From assembly GCA_029907105.1 (NCBI GenBank), contig JARYMM010000040.1:1-33315 (forward strand): DNA of 33,315 nucleotides, in the 5' to 3' direction. Under the pieces are notes generated by a model. It had not been told where the DNA came from, made no database searches, and worked only from the letters and a program-made list of their open reading frames with translations. Below, in pieces: positions 24,704-33,315 of the stretch (positions within the stretch are counted from its first letter, which is position 1; each line of letters begins with the position of its first letter). Made by a program: the position numbers and the translations under genes. The DNA comes from Anaerolineae bacterium. GTDB taxonomy: Bacteria > Chloroflexota > Anaerolineae > UBA3071.

Positions 24704-24744
24704 GGATCGTCAGATCTCCGGTTTTCGCCAGGATCTGACGATCC
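24704..24744. repeat. Two-hairpin element, GGATC-type with GTCA/TGAC loops
   Basis: GGATC-GTCA-GATCT, a 13-base spacer, GGATC-TGAC-GATCC. The loops are exact reverse complements. The outer GCTCC/GGAGC stem is not evident here. Confidence 0.8.
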
Positions 24745-24784
24745 GGTACCACTGCACTTAAGCGTGGTTGAAGAAGCGGGGAGG

Positions 24785-24808
24785 TCTGGAGGGGCCTGCC
24801 CCTCCAGA
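24785..24808. repeat. Hairpin TCTGGAGGGG-CCTG-CCCCTCCAGA
   Basis: 10 perfect base pairs with a 4-base loop, in the gap before the binding-protein gene. Possibly a terminator for the preceding gene, though the following AAAACT is not a T run on the plus strand. Confidence 0.6.
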
Positions 24809-24888
24809 AAACTGCTACGTCGCAGCACTGACCTGCCGCCTGAGCAGCGTCAATCGTGAACAGGGTTTATTTTCGAGGGAGTAAATCC

Positions 24889-26016
24889 ATGCGCAAGGTT
24901 CTGTGCGGCCTGATTCTACTGGCTGTATCGCTGACCGCCTGCCTGCCCGGCCAGCCTAAGGGCGAGGTGACCGTCTACGTCGCCGCACCGCTCTCCGGCT
25001 TCCAGGCCAACGGCGGCCAGACCGTCGTCGGCGGCGTGCGGCTGATGGCCGAGCAGCTCAACCGCGCCGGCGGCCTGCTCGGCTACCGCGTCACCGTCGT
25101 GCCCATGGACGACGAATCGGACTCCGACGTGGCCGTGGAGGTGGCCCAGGAGATCAAAGCCGCCGTCAAACGGGGCGAGCGCGTGCTGGGCGTCGTGGGC
25201 CACTACAACTCCGGCCAGACGCTGGCGGCCATGGAAATCTACAAGGACCTGCCCCTCATCGTCATCACCCCCACAGCCTCGGAGGTCTCCCTGACGCGGC
25301 GCGGCTACCGCAACTTCTTCCGCATCAACGCCGATAACGCCGTCCAGGCCCGCGTCGGCGCCGATTACCTGGTGCACACCCTGGGCGCGCAGCGGGTGGC
25401 CGTGCTCTACAACGACGACCCCTATGGCATTGACCTGGGCCGGCTGGTGGCCGAGGAATTGCAGAGGCTGGGCGCGCAGGTGGTGCTCACCCAGCAGGTG
25501 GCGGTGGAGCAAAGCCGCTTCGCCGAGGAGGTGCGGCGCATCGGAGCTTCCGGCGCCGATGCCGTCTACTACGCCGGCTACGAGGTGGAGTGCCCCTACC
25601 TGCGGGCCGAACTGGTGGAGGCGGGGCTCGATCTGACCTTCATGGGTTCCGATGGCTGCTTCCTGGCGGCTACTATTGACGAATCGCGCCACACGGCCGA
25701 GGGCATCTACGTCACCGGTTTCGCTCCCAGCCCGGCATCGGTGGTGGATGAGGCGTGGATCAAGGCTTATCAGGCCGTGGAGTACCGCAATCCCGACACC
25801 TACTCCATCAACGGCTATGCCGCACTGCAGGCGCTGGCCGAGGGGGTGAAGCAGGCGGGCAGCCTGGAGGCCGGCAAGGTGGCCGAAGCGCTGCGGCGCA
25901 TTGACCTGCAAACATTCGTCGGCCGCGTGCGCTACGATGAGCGGGGCGACCTGCGCGAGCCGCAGATTTACATCTTCCAGGTGCAAAGAGACGAGTTCGT
26001 GCAGGTGTGGCCGTGA
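24889..26016 (+). CDS. Branched-chain amino acid ABC transporter-type substrate-binding lipoprotein
   Basis: 375 residues from the ATG at 24889 (GAGGGAG about 8 bases upstream; an upstream in-frame GTG at 24856 lacks one). Signal peptide with lipobox LTAC (Cys18). The mature part is a type I periplasmic binding fold (Peripla_BP_6/LivK): VTVYVAAPLSGFQANGGQTVVGGVRLMAEQLNRAGGLLGYRV near the start, then GVVGHYNSGQTLAAMEIY, RINADNAVQARVGADYL, VAVLYNDDPYGIDLG and YNPDTYSINGYAALQALAEG-like near the end. It would bind a branched-chain amino acid or related compound outside the membrane. LivHMGF genes are not in the window, so the transporter is elsewhere or the protein is a sensor. Confidence 0.92.
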   Translation: MRKVLCGLILLAVSLTACLPGQPKGEVTVYVAAPLSGFQANGGQTVVGGVRLMAEQLNRAGGLLGYRVTVVPMDDESDSDVAVEVAQEIKAAVKRGERVLGVVGHYNSGQTLAAMEIYKDLPLIVITPTASEVSLTRRGYRNFFRINADNAVQARVGADYLVHTLGAQRVAVLYNDDPYGIDLGRLVAEELQRLGAQVVLTQQVAVEQSRFAEEVRRIGASGADAVYYAGYEVECPYLRAELVEAGLDLTFMGSDGCFLAATIDESRHTAEGIYVTGFAPSPASVVDEAWIKAYQAVEYRNPDTYSINGYAALQALAEGVKQAGSLEAGKVAEALRRIDLQTFVGRVRYDERGDLREPQIYIFQVQRDEFVQVWP

Positions 26017-26021
26017 AGGCC

Positions 26022-26078
26022 AGGGGGCTGAGGGAAACGAAGGAGACAGGGAAAAGAAGGGAGGGAAAGGAGGACAAA
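26022..26078. repeat. Short purine-rich array before the small membrane protein gene
   Basis: GGGAAACGAAGGAGACAGGG and following AAGGGAGGGAAAGGAGG units, in the gap between two genes. The last unit supplies the AAAGGAGG ribosome site. Confidence 0.5.
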
Positions 26079-26444
26079 ATGAAACGACCTGATGGTGTGA
26101 CCCTGATCAGCATCTACCACTTCGTCTGGGCGGCATTGAGCCTGCTGGCGATATGCGGAGTCATCGCCCTGCCCTTCTTCGTGGGCTTCGTCTCGGGAGG
26201 TGATCGGGGAGCGATTTTCTGGACCGCCTTCGCCAGCCTCATCAGCCTGCTGTTTTTCGGGCTGATCTTCCTGGCCAATCTGATCGTCGGCCTGGGGCTG
26301 TGGCAGCTCAAGGAGTGGGCGCGCCTCGCGGCCATGGCCCTGGCCATCTTCCGGCTGTTCAGCGTTCCCGTGGGCACCATCATCGGCGGGCTGATCATCT
26401 GGTACCTGCTGCAGGAGAGCGTGGTCGCGCAGTTCAGCCGTTGA
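26079..26444 (+). CDS. Small membrane protein, unknown function
   Basis: 121 residues from the ATG at 26079 with AAAGGAGG 5 bases upstream. Three or four hydrophobic helices are seen: VTLISIYHFVWAALSLLAIC, then WTAFASLISLLFFGLIFLANLIVGLGLW and VPVGTIIGGLIIWYLL. Between the last two lies LWQLKEWARLAAMALAIF, a motif seen in many small uncharacterised membrane proteins (DUF2127/DUF7144-like). A strong terminator follows. Possibly cotranscribed with the binding lipoprotein 62 bases upstream. Confidence 0.78.
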   Translation: MKRPDGVTLISIYHFVWAALSLLAICGVIALPFFVGFVSGGDRGAIFWTAFASLISLLFFGLIFLANLIVGLGLWQLKEWARLAAMALAIFRLFSVPVGTIIGGLIIWYLLQESVVAQFSR

Positions 26445-26475
26445 CCACCACTGGCAGGTGCGCCTGCAAATTGCG

Positions 26476-26507
26476 GCCCCCTGGCTGAACCACACCGGCC
26501 AGGGGGC
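26476..26507 (+). terminator. Rho-independent terminator
   Basis: GCCCCCTGGC, a 12-base loop, GCCAGGGGGC, followed by TTGCATTTTGT. It overlaps the start of the next promoter (the TT of the -35 box is the first base after the stem). Confidence 0.75.
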
Positions 26508-26536
26508 TTGCATTTTGTCTGGGGCTGCGCTATAAT
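26508..26536 (+). promoter_or_regulatory. Promoter of the methylmalonyl-CoA mutase operon
   Basis: TTGCAT, 17 bases, TATAAT. The transcript would start near 26543, giving a leader of about 134 bases that contains a two-hairpin element (26582-26641). Confidence 0.8.
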
Positions 26537-26581
26537 TCAACAGGGTTCGTCCCCAAACACCCCCGGCCTGTTTTCCGCATC

Positions 26582-26641
26582 GCTCGGCGTGGACTGCCAA
26601 GTCCACGCCCTTGCCGCCGGACCTGGCAGTCCGGCGGGAGC
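26582..26641. repeat. Two-hairpin element in the mutase leader
   Basis: Outer GCTC/GGAGC; hairpin 1 GCGTGGACT-GCCA-AGTCCACGC; hairpin 2 GCCGGACC-TGGC-AGTCCGGC with one C-A mismatch next to the loop. It ends 35 bases before the start codon and would be transcribed. Confidence 0.85.
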
Positions 26642-26676
26642 AGATGCGAGATGCAGGTTCAGGTTAAGGAGCATCT

Positions 26677-28344
<1,668 letters not shown>

Positions 28345-28378
28345 CACAAGACACACGTCACGCATCACGGAACACATC

Positions 28379-28891
28379 ATGCCTGACACAGTACACAAGC
28401 AACCCAACAGCCGCATGTGCTTCGTCTGCGGCATGAAAAATCCTGTGGGCCTGAAAGCCTTTTTCTACGAGCAACCCGATGGCTCCGTGTTGGCCCGCTT
28501 CACCGGGCAGGAGCAGCATCAGGGGTACCCTGGCCGCATGCACGGGGGCGTCATCTCCGGCATCATGGACGAGACCATTGGCCGGGCGATCATGATCCGC
28601 CTGGGGCCCGGCCAGGAGGTATGGGGGGTGACTGCCGAATTGAACGTGCGCTTCCGCCGGCCGGTGCCTTTGGGCGTGGAACTGACTGCCGTGGGCCGCA
28701 TCACCCGCGATACCCGCCTGCTCTTCGAGGGGGAAGGGGAGCTGCTGCTGCCCGACGGCACTGTGGCCGTGGAAGCCAGGGGCAGGTACCTCAAACTGCC
28801 GCTGGACATGATCGCCGACTTCGACGCCGTGCGCGAGGAGTGGCGCGTGGTGCCGGACGACTGCGCTGACCAGGGGATCACTGATACCTGA
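28379..28891 (+). CDS. Hotdog-fold thioesterase (PaaI/4HBT type)
   Basis: 170 residues from the ATG at 28379. There is no strong ribosome site; an ATG at 28415 is possible, but the preceding KQPNSRMCFVCGMKNP is the familiar start of this subfamily, favouring the longer form. The hotdog signature GYPGRMHGGVISGIMDETIGRAIM gives the HGG turn and the catalytic Asp/Glu. Beta strands follow: GVTAELNVRFRRPVPLG and AVGRITRDTRLLFEGEGELL. It would hydrolyse acyl-CoA thioesters. It lies between mutase and epimerase in one run (34 and 29 base gaps), so its substrate may be an intermediate or dead-end CoA ester of that pathway. Confidence 0.9.
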   Translation: MPDTVHKQPNSRMCFVCGMKNPVGLKAFFYEQPDGSVLARFTGQEQHQGYPGRMHGGVISGIMDETIGRAIMIRLGPGQEVWGVTAELNVRFRRPVPLGVELTAVGRITRDTRLLFEGEGELLLPDGTVAVEARGRYLKLPLDMIADFDAVREEWRVVPDDCADQGITDT

Positions 28892-28920
28892 CCGTTGTGC
28901 TCAAACAAGGATGATACGAG

Positions 28921-29328
28921 ATGATCAAGAAGATAGACCACGTTGCCATCGTCGTGGAGGACATCGAGCGGGCGCTGGGTGTCTTCCGCGAGGCGCTGGG
29001 GCTGCAGGTAAGCCAGACGCAGAGCCTCCCCGAGCAGGGTGTGACCATCGCTTTCCTGCCCGTCGGCGAAAGCGAGATCGAGCTGCTGGAGCCTCTCGGT
29101 CCCGATTCCGGCGTGGCCAGATTCCTGGCCACGCGCGGCGAGGGGTTGCACCACATCTGCCTGGAGGTGGAGGACATCGACGCTGCCCTGGCGGAGCTGA
29201 AGGGGAAGGGACTACGGCTCATCAACGAGACCGCCGTAGCCGGCGCGCATGGCCGTGTGGCCTTCATTCACCCCAAGAGCACGCACGGCGTGATGGTCGA
29301 ATTGCTGGAGCGGCCCGGCTCACGGTAG
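28921..29328 (+). CDS. mce: Methylmalonyl-CoA epimerase
   Basis: 135 residues; AAGGA lies about 11 bases before the ATG. A glyoxalase/VOC-fold protein with IDHVAIVVEDIERALGVFRE, TIAFLPVGESEIELLEPLGPDS, GEGLHHICLEVEDI and a C-terminal FIHPKSTHGVMVELLE. His7, His77/78 and Glu127 are the expected metal ligands. It interconverts (S)- and (R)-methylmalonyl-CoA, feeding the mutase encoded upstream. Length and motifs are normal. Confidence 0.95.
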   Translation: MIKKIDHVAIVVEDIERALGVFREALGLQVSQTQSLPEQGVTIAFLPVGESEIELLEPLGPDSGVARFLATRGEGLHHICLEVEDIDAALAELKGKGLRLINETAVAGAHGRVAFIHPKSTHGVMVELLERPGSR

Positions 29329-29363
29329 GAGCTGGCTGAGGCTTTGCAGCCCCTCGTTCATCT

Positions 29364-29392
29364 TTGCCGTTTGGGGAAAAAGAAGGTAAAAT
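29364..29392 (+). promoter_or_regulatory. Promoter of the spoVS-aminotransferase pair
   Basis: TTGCCG, 17 bases, TAAAAT. The transcript start near 29399 leaves a leader of about 145 bases to the ATG at 29544, with no obvious gene in it. Confidence 0.65.
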
Positions 29393-29543
29393 AGAAACGG
29401 GAACAGTTTCTTCTGGCACGAAGCGGGCAAGGACCATTGAGACCCTTTGCTGTCCTGGCATCGCTCCCTTGCCTCGTCTTTTCGCAGGACTCCAAGACAA
29501 ACAGGACCGGCACATCCATACGCCACACCTGGAGGAGGCAGCC

Positions 29544-29843
29544 ATGGACATTGACATCATCAAGGTGGCGGCCCGATCTCGCACCACTGCTGTTGCCGGA
29601 GCTATTGCCGCGGTCATTCGGCAAGCAGGATACGCCGAGGTACAGGCCATCGGCGCCAGTGCCGTCAATCAAGCAGTGAAGGCCGTGGCCATCGCCCGCA
29701 AGTATCTGACAGAAGACAACATTGATATCGTCTGCATCCCCGAGTTCTCGGAAGTGACGATCAAGGACGAGGCGCGCACAGCCATCAAGTTCATCATTGA
29801 GCCGCGCCACCCAGAGGACTACTCGCCGGAGGAGAATTGGTAG
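29544..29843 (+). CDS. spoVS: SpoVS-like (stage V sporulation protein S) protein
   Basis: 99 residues from the ATG at 29544, with GGAGGAGG just upstream; the longer upstream frame has no ribosome site. The Alba-like SpoVS fold is clear: MDIDIIKVAARSRTTAVAGAIAAVIRQAG, then VQAIGASAVNQAVKAVAIARKYL, ending IKFIIEP. The usual length is about 86 residues; here a short acidic tail (RHPEDYSPEENW) is added. In Bacillus it acts in spore coat and dehydration; in Chloroflexota and Thermus-type bacteria its role is unknown, perhaps nucleic-acid binding. Its last codons overlap the start of the aminotransferase gene. Confidence 0.95.
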   Translation: MDIDIIKVAARSRTTAVAGAIAAVIRQAGYAEVQAIGASAVNQAVKAVAIARKYLTEDNIDIVCIPEFSEVTIKDEARTAIKFIIEPRHPEDYSPEENW

Positions 29844-31003
29844 AGCAGGCGACTGCGCTGCAAACGGGCGGTGGTCCTCCCGGCGCTCTCTCCTTCTACT
29901 ACGGCCATCCTGACCCCGCGGCATTCCCCCTGGCCGAGCTGCGGGCTGCCGTTGACGCCACCTGGCAGCGTCACTTTCCCACAGCACTCCTCTATGGCCC
30001 CGAACAGGGCTCGCCGCTGCTCCTGGACATCCTCTGTCAAAAGATGCGGCACGATGAAGGGCTGAAGCTGAGCCCGGAGCAGGTCTTCATCGCCGCTGGC
30101 GCTTCGCAAGGGCTGGACCTCATCTGTCGCCTGTGGGCGCGGCCCGGCGACGCCGTGCTGGTGGAAGCCCCCTCTTACCACGAAGCCATCGCCCTTCTGC
30201 GCGATTACCCCGTGCGGCTGGCCGCCGTGCCTTTGGACGACGAGGGCCTCATCGTGGACGCCCTGGCCGAACGGCTGCACGCCTTGCGCGCCGAAGGCAC
30301 GCCCGTGGCCTTCCTCTACACCATTCCCACCTTTCAGAACCCCTCCGGCGTGACCATGAGCGCGGCGCGGCGGCAGGCGTTAGTGACTCTGGCGCAGACC
30401 GAAAAGCTCTGGCTCGTCGAGGACGATGTGTACCGCGACCTCTGCTACGAGGGCACGGTGCCTCCCTCGCTGTTCGAGCTGGCCGGCGGGCAGTCCGTGC
30501 TGCGCCTGGGCAGCTTCAGCAAGACGCTGGCCCCGGGGCTCAGGCTGGGCTGGGTGTTGGCCGAACCGCCGGCCATCGCCCGGTTGGCCGATAGCGGGCT
30601 GCACCGTTCGGCCGGCGGCGCCAATCCTTTCACCGCCTACGTCGTCGCCGAGTTCTGCCGCGCCGGCCACCTGGAGCCGCATGTGGCGCGGCTGGTAGCT
30701 CGCTACCGTGCGCGACGGGACGCCATGCTGGAGGCTCTGGCGGCAACGATGCCGCCTGGCGTCACCTGGACGCGGCCGCGGGGCGGCTTTTTCGTCTGGC
30801 TGACCCTGCCGGAGCCGCTGACGGCGCGGGAGGTGCTGGCCGCTGCCGAGGCGCGGGGCATCACCTTTCCCCCCGGCGAGCCCTTCTTCGCCGAAGGGGG
30901 CGGGGAGCGCCACATCCGCCTGCCTTTCAGTTACGTGGACACACCGGACATCTTTCGCGGCATGGACATCCTGGGCCAGGCCATCCGCGCCGTGAGCCGA
31001 TAG
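29837..31003 (+). CDS. PLP-dependent aminotransferase, class I/II (2-aminoadipate/MocR-domain type)
   Basis: 388 residues if it starts at the TTG at 29837, which overlaps the SpoVS stop by 7 bases with GGAGG just before it; there is no nearby ATG or GTG. Fold type I motifs: YGPEQGSPLLLDIL, the Asn/Tyr region FLYTIPTFQNPSGVTMS, EDDVYRDLCYE, the PLP lysine in SFSKTLAPGLRLGW (Lys229), and the Arg of the carboxylate site in the C-terminal HIRLPFSY. The closest type is LysN/aromatic aminotransferases and the enzyme half of MocR regulators; there is no DNA-binding domain. The substrate cannot be read. Its coupling to SpoVS suggests coordinated expression. Confidence 0.92.
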   Translation: MVEQATALQTGGGPPGALSFYYGHPDPAAFPLAELRAAVDATWQRHFPTALLYGPEQGSPLLLDILCQKMRHDEGLKLSPEQVFIAAGASQGLDLICRLWARPGDAVLVEAPSYHEAIALLRDYPVRLAAVPLDDEGLIVDALAERLHALRAEGTPVAFLYTIPTFQNPSGVTMSAARRQALVTLAQTEKLWLVEDDVYRDLCYEGTVPPSLFELAGGQSVLRLGSFSKTLAPGLRLGWVLAEPPAIARLADSGLHRSAGGANPFTAYVVAEFCRAGHLEPHVARLVARYRARRDAMLEALAATMPPGVTWTRPRGGFFVWLTLPEPLTAREVLAAAEARGITFPPGEPFFAEGGGERHIRLPFSYVDTPDIFRGMDILGQAIRAVSR

Positions 31004-31085
31004 AGGACACGGACGAACACGGATGCCACGGATTTCTCTATTGCTCCGCGTTCGCTCGGACCCATCCGCCTCCTCTGTGGCGAAC

Positions 31086-31123
31086 GACAAGGCCCCTCAT
31101 CCGGGTGGGTGAGGGGCCTTGTC
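31086..31123. terminator. Bidirectional terminator between convergent genes
   Basis: GACAAGGCCCCTCA, a 10-base loop, TGAGGGGCCTTGTC: 14 perfect base pairs between the aminotransferase gene and the surface protein on the minus strand. The bases just before (31004-31040) are a short-unit array of GGACACGGACGAACACGGATG type. Confidence 0.8.
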
Positions 31124-31162
31124 ATGTCCAGCGGCAGGCTTCTTCTGATGTTCTGGAGCCCG

Positions 31163-33315
31163 CTACCGCCGCACGAGGAGCGGCAGATAACAGGTATGCA
31201 CGACCGACGTCGGCGTGGGGGTCACCGTGGGCGTGTCGGTTGGCGTCGGTGTCGGCGTATGGGTCGGCGTCGCCGTCGGCGTGGGCGTAGCCGTGGGCGT
31301 CGGTGTTGCCGTGGCTGTCGGTGTGACAGTGGGCGTCGCTGTTGGCGTAGGCGTGGGCGTATGGGTCGGCGTGGGTGTGGGTGTCGGCGTCGGAGTGGGC
31401 GTGGGTGTCGCCGTCGGCGGCGGGCTGACGATGGTCAGCGCCTCGCTCAGGAAGCCCAGGCGCTCGTCGGGGTTGTCCACAATGAGGTAGTAGACGCCAG
31501 TCGGGGTGCCCGCGGGCACGGTGATGCGCAGCAACTGCGCCGAGAGGAAGGTCACCGGGGTGATCTCCACCGTCGGCGGCTGGCCCATGATGCCCAGAAG
31601 GACGCGTGACGGCGTGGCTCGGAAGCCGGTGCCCAGAATGTAAACATTCCGGGGCTGGTCGTTGACGATGGTCGTCGGGTCCACACCGGAGACCAGCGCC
31701 CGCCACCAGGGCTCCACACAGTTGCCGTCGGCGTTGTAGTAATAAAGATTGCCGTGGACGCCCAGTTCTAGCCCGCCCAGCGGGCCGAAGATCAGACGAA
31801 CGTTACCGTCGGCACCGGTGGTCACCCACGCACCGTTGGCCAGGTCGTGGTTCTCCATGTTGGGCTGCGAGTCCCAGCGCACCTCCAGCCTGGTGTTCGG
31901 GAGTTCGGAGACGATGTGCAGCCAGTCGTGGACGGCATCGGGGAGCAGGGTGATCTCAGGCACGTAGACAGCGGCGCTGTTCCCTCCGGCCGTCACTTCC
32001 ACCGTGTCGTAGTTGTCTATCTCCACCCGCCCGGTGCCGGTGTAGACATCGGTGCACCAGTCGCCGTTGTCGTTGCTGGTGGCCTGGCCTGTGCCCTTCA
32101 GATTGCCCGCCTGGTCGCGCAGGCTCACGTCTACCACGGCGTTCGGCGAAGTACTGCCACACAGGTTGTCGTCGGTGGGATAGACGCGCACGAAGAGCGC
32201 CGAGCGCACGATGCCCACTTCGTGGCCGTCGGGACGGATGTACCACAAGGCCACCTGGTGGCCGCTCTTCAAGTCAAACGGGGCGAAGCTGAGGCTGTAG
32301 TCACCGAATTCGTCGGTCTGGCCATGCACTGGCGGTGGAGCGTCGGGGATCCACAGTTCGCCTCGCACGTCTGCTGGATAGGCAAGGGCATCGTAGACGT
32401 GGCCGGAGATAGCGTCGGCTGCGACATCCACCGTGCCCTCGATGCGGGTGACCGGGATGACGATGAACGCGCCTTCGGTGTCCACCTCAACGGTGTCGCC
32501 AGGGACCACATCCTGGCTGAAGGGAGCCCAGAAGTTGCCATCGTTGTCGGCGTCGGTCTCGATCGTCTGCTTGACCGCGCCACCGCTGTCGCGCAGGGCG
32601 GCGCTGACATGGGCGTTCGGCAGCACCCGGCCGCCTACCCAGTTGTGGCTCTCCTGCACCTGGACGCGGTACGGGCTCTCCACGGTGGAGACCAGCTCGA
32701 AGTGGTTGTCGTCGGGGTTGGCGTCGCCCCAGTCGTTGGTGACCTCGACCGTGTTAGTGATCACCGTGCCGCCCGGGATGCCCCGGCCGACGTCCACTCC
32801 CATCTCGAAGTCGCCGTACCAGCCGGAGCCCAGGTCGCCCAGGTGCCAGACCACCGTGCCGTCCTGAACCTCGCCGCCCCAGTTGTCCCAGGCATACGTG
32901 CAGTCGGCGGGCAGGAAGTCGGTGAGGACGACGTTGCGCGCCGTAGCCTGGCCGTTGTTCCAGACCCGGATGCGGTAGCGGACCTGGTGGCCGGGCAGCA
33001 CCGGCTCGTCCAGCAGTTCCTTCTCCACCCGCAGGTCCGGCCCAACCACCCGCACGTCCTCGGCGACGTTGTCGTCGTCACGCACTTCGGCGCTGGCGGT
33101 GCTGACCTCGGCCACATTGGTGAGGACAGTGCCCACCGGCGTGTCGTCGTTAATCCGCACCTGCACCCAGAAGCCGTGGGCGTCATGGGGATTCATCTGG
33201 CCCATGTTCCAGACCAACTGGTTCCCGATAACCGTGGGGTCCATCCAGAAGCCGTGGCCCAGGTAGGTCACGCCGGCCGGCAGGGTGTCGGTGAAAACCA
33301 CGCCGGAGGCTGGCT
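31163..33315 (-). CDS. DUF11-repeat surface protein with Thr-Pro tail, 5' end outside window
   Basis: The frame is open at the window edge (reading PASG before [15 protein letters not shown]), so the start lies beyond. DUF11-type modules with [13 protein letters not shown] and [18 protein letters not shown] occupy the first 230 residues. Further beta-rich modules follow, each with motifs like [33 protein letters not shown] and an IPT/TIG-like [42 protein letters not shown]. The last 84 residues are a Thr-Pro repeat and then [13 protein letters not shown]. Such proteins are secreted and decorate the cell surface. The final CYLPLLVRR, after a Thr-Pro linker, recurs in Chloroflexota surface proteins and may be a sorting tag. 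Confidence 0.85.
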   Translation of the reverse strand, partial: PASGVVFTDTLPAGVTYLGHGFWMDPTVIGNQLVWNMGQMNPHDAHGFWVQVRINDDTPVGTVLTNVAEVSTASAEVRDDDNVAEDVRVVGPDLRVEKELLDEPVLPGHQVRYRIRVWNNGQATARNVVLTDFLPADCTYAWDNWGGEVQDGTVVWHLGDLGSGWYGDFEMGVDVGRGIPGGTVITNTVEVTNDWGDANPDDNHFELVSTVESPYRVQVQESHNWVGGRVLPNAHVSAALRDSGGAVKQTIETDADNDGNFWAPFSQDVVPGDTVEVDTEGAFIVIPVTRIEGTVDVAADAISGHVYDALAYPADVRGELWIPDAPPPVHGQTDEFGDYSLSFAPFDLKSGHQVALWYIRPDGHEVGIVRSALFVRVYPTDDNLCGSTSPNAVVDVSLRDQAGNLKGTGQATSNDNGDWCTDVYTGTGRVEIDNYDTVEVTAGGNSAAVYVPEITLLPDAVHDWLHIVSELPNTRLEVRWDSQPNMENHDLANGAWVTTGADGNVRLIFGPLGGLELGVHGNLYYYNADGNCVEPWWRALVSGVDPTTIVNDQPRNVYILGTGFRATPSRVLLGIMGQPPTVEITPVTFLSAQLLRITVPAGTPTGVYYLIVDNPDERLGFLSEALTIVSPPPTATPTPTPTPTPTPTPTHTPTPTPTATPTVTPTATATPTPTATPTPTATPTHTPTPTPTDTPTVTPTPTSVVHTCYLPLLVRR
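31205..31427 (-). repeat. Thr-Pro encoding tandem hexamer tract
   Basis: On the coding strand ACNCCNAC units encode [14 protein letters not shown] and similar. Replication slippage is likely. It links the surface domains to the C-terminal tag. Confidence 0.85.

Overview
The window is GC-rich, gene-dense DNA that reads as a chromosomal segment of a Chloroflexota bacterium (Anaerolineae/Caldilineae-like). This is inferred from protein style: extracellular proteins with Thr-Pro linkers, a C-terminal CYLPLLVRR tag, a stand-alone SpoVS, an archaeal-type methylmalonyl-CoA mutase large subunit, and very abundant short dispersed and fold-back repeats. I see no rRNA, tRNA, CRISPR array, intact insertion sequence or phage gene.

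Layout. (a) 1-4265, minus strand: a run of envelope genes, namely AmaP-like anchor, lipoprotein, DUF5654-like small membrane protein, a membrane-anchored protein with five helix-hairpin-helix repeats, and an Ig-like repeat protein that leaves the window. (b) 4694-6954, plus: an ECF sigma factor with its own promoter, a zinc-finger anti-sigma factor and an MscS-family channel, closed by a strong terminator. (c) 6970-12214, minus: a molybdenum hydroxylase operon (FAD subunit, then a CAP-domain lipoprotein, then a fused [2Fe-2S]+Mo subunit), heavily invaded by repeats, two of them inside reading frames. (d) 12386-17897, plus: secA, an ATPase fused to an OmpR-type winged helix, and pspA. (e) 18088-22840, plus: a bacterial PH-domain membrane protein, a small membrane protein with a decayed partial duplicate, a YbjQ-like protein, a solute-binding-like protein and a solute-binding/VWA fusion. 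With PspA this looks like an envelope-stress or surface-sensing neighbourhood. (f) 22939-24658: a small coiled-coil protein, a Phd/YefM antitoxin next to a PIN toxin gene broken by an internal deletion, and a membrane coiled-coil protein. (g) 24889-26444: an orphan branched-chain amino acid type binding lipoprotein and a small membrane protein. (h) 26508-29328: methylmalonyl-CoA mutase large subunit, a hotdog thioesterase and methylmalonyl-CoA epimerase behind a near-consensus promoter. (i) 29364-31123: SpoVS translationally coupled to a PLP aminotransferase. (j) 31163-end, minus: a large DUF11-type surface protein that runs off the window.

The most unusual content is not a gene but the repeat population. 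One family folds as an outer GCTCC/GGAGC stem enclosing two hairpins. The stems differ between copies by compensatory changes, while the 4-base loops stay complementary to each other. A second class is fold-back arrays of 6-8 base repeats sitting just upstream of genes or inside them. These elements supply in-frame peptides to two genes of the Mo-hydroxylase operon, the start codon of the VWA protein, and part of an exact 180-bp tandem duplication ahead of the Mo-hydroxylase gene.
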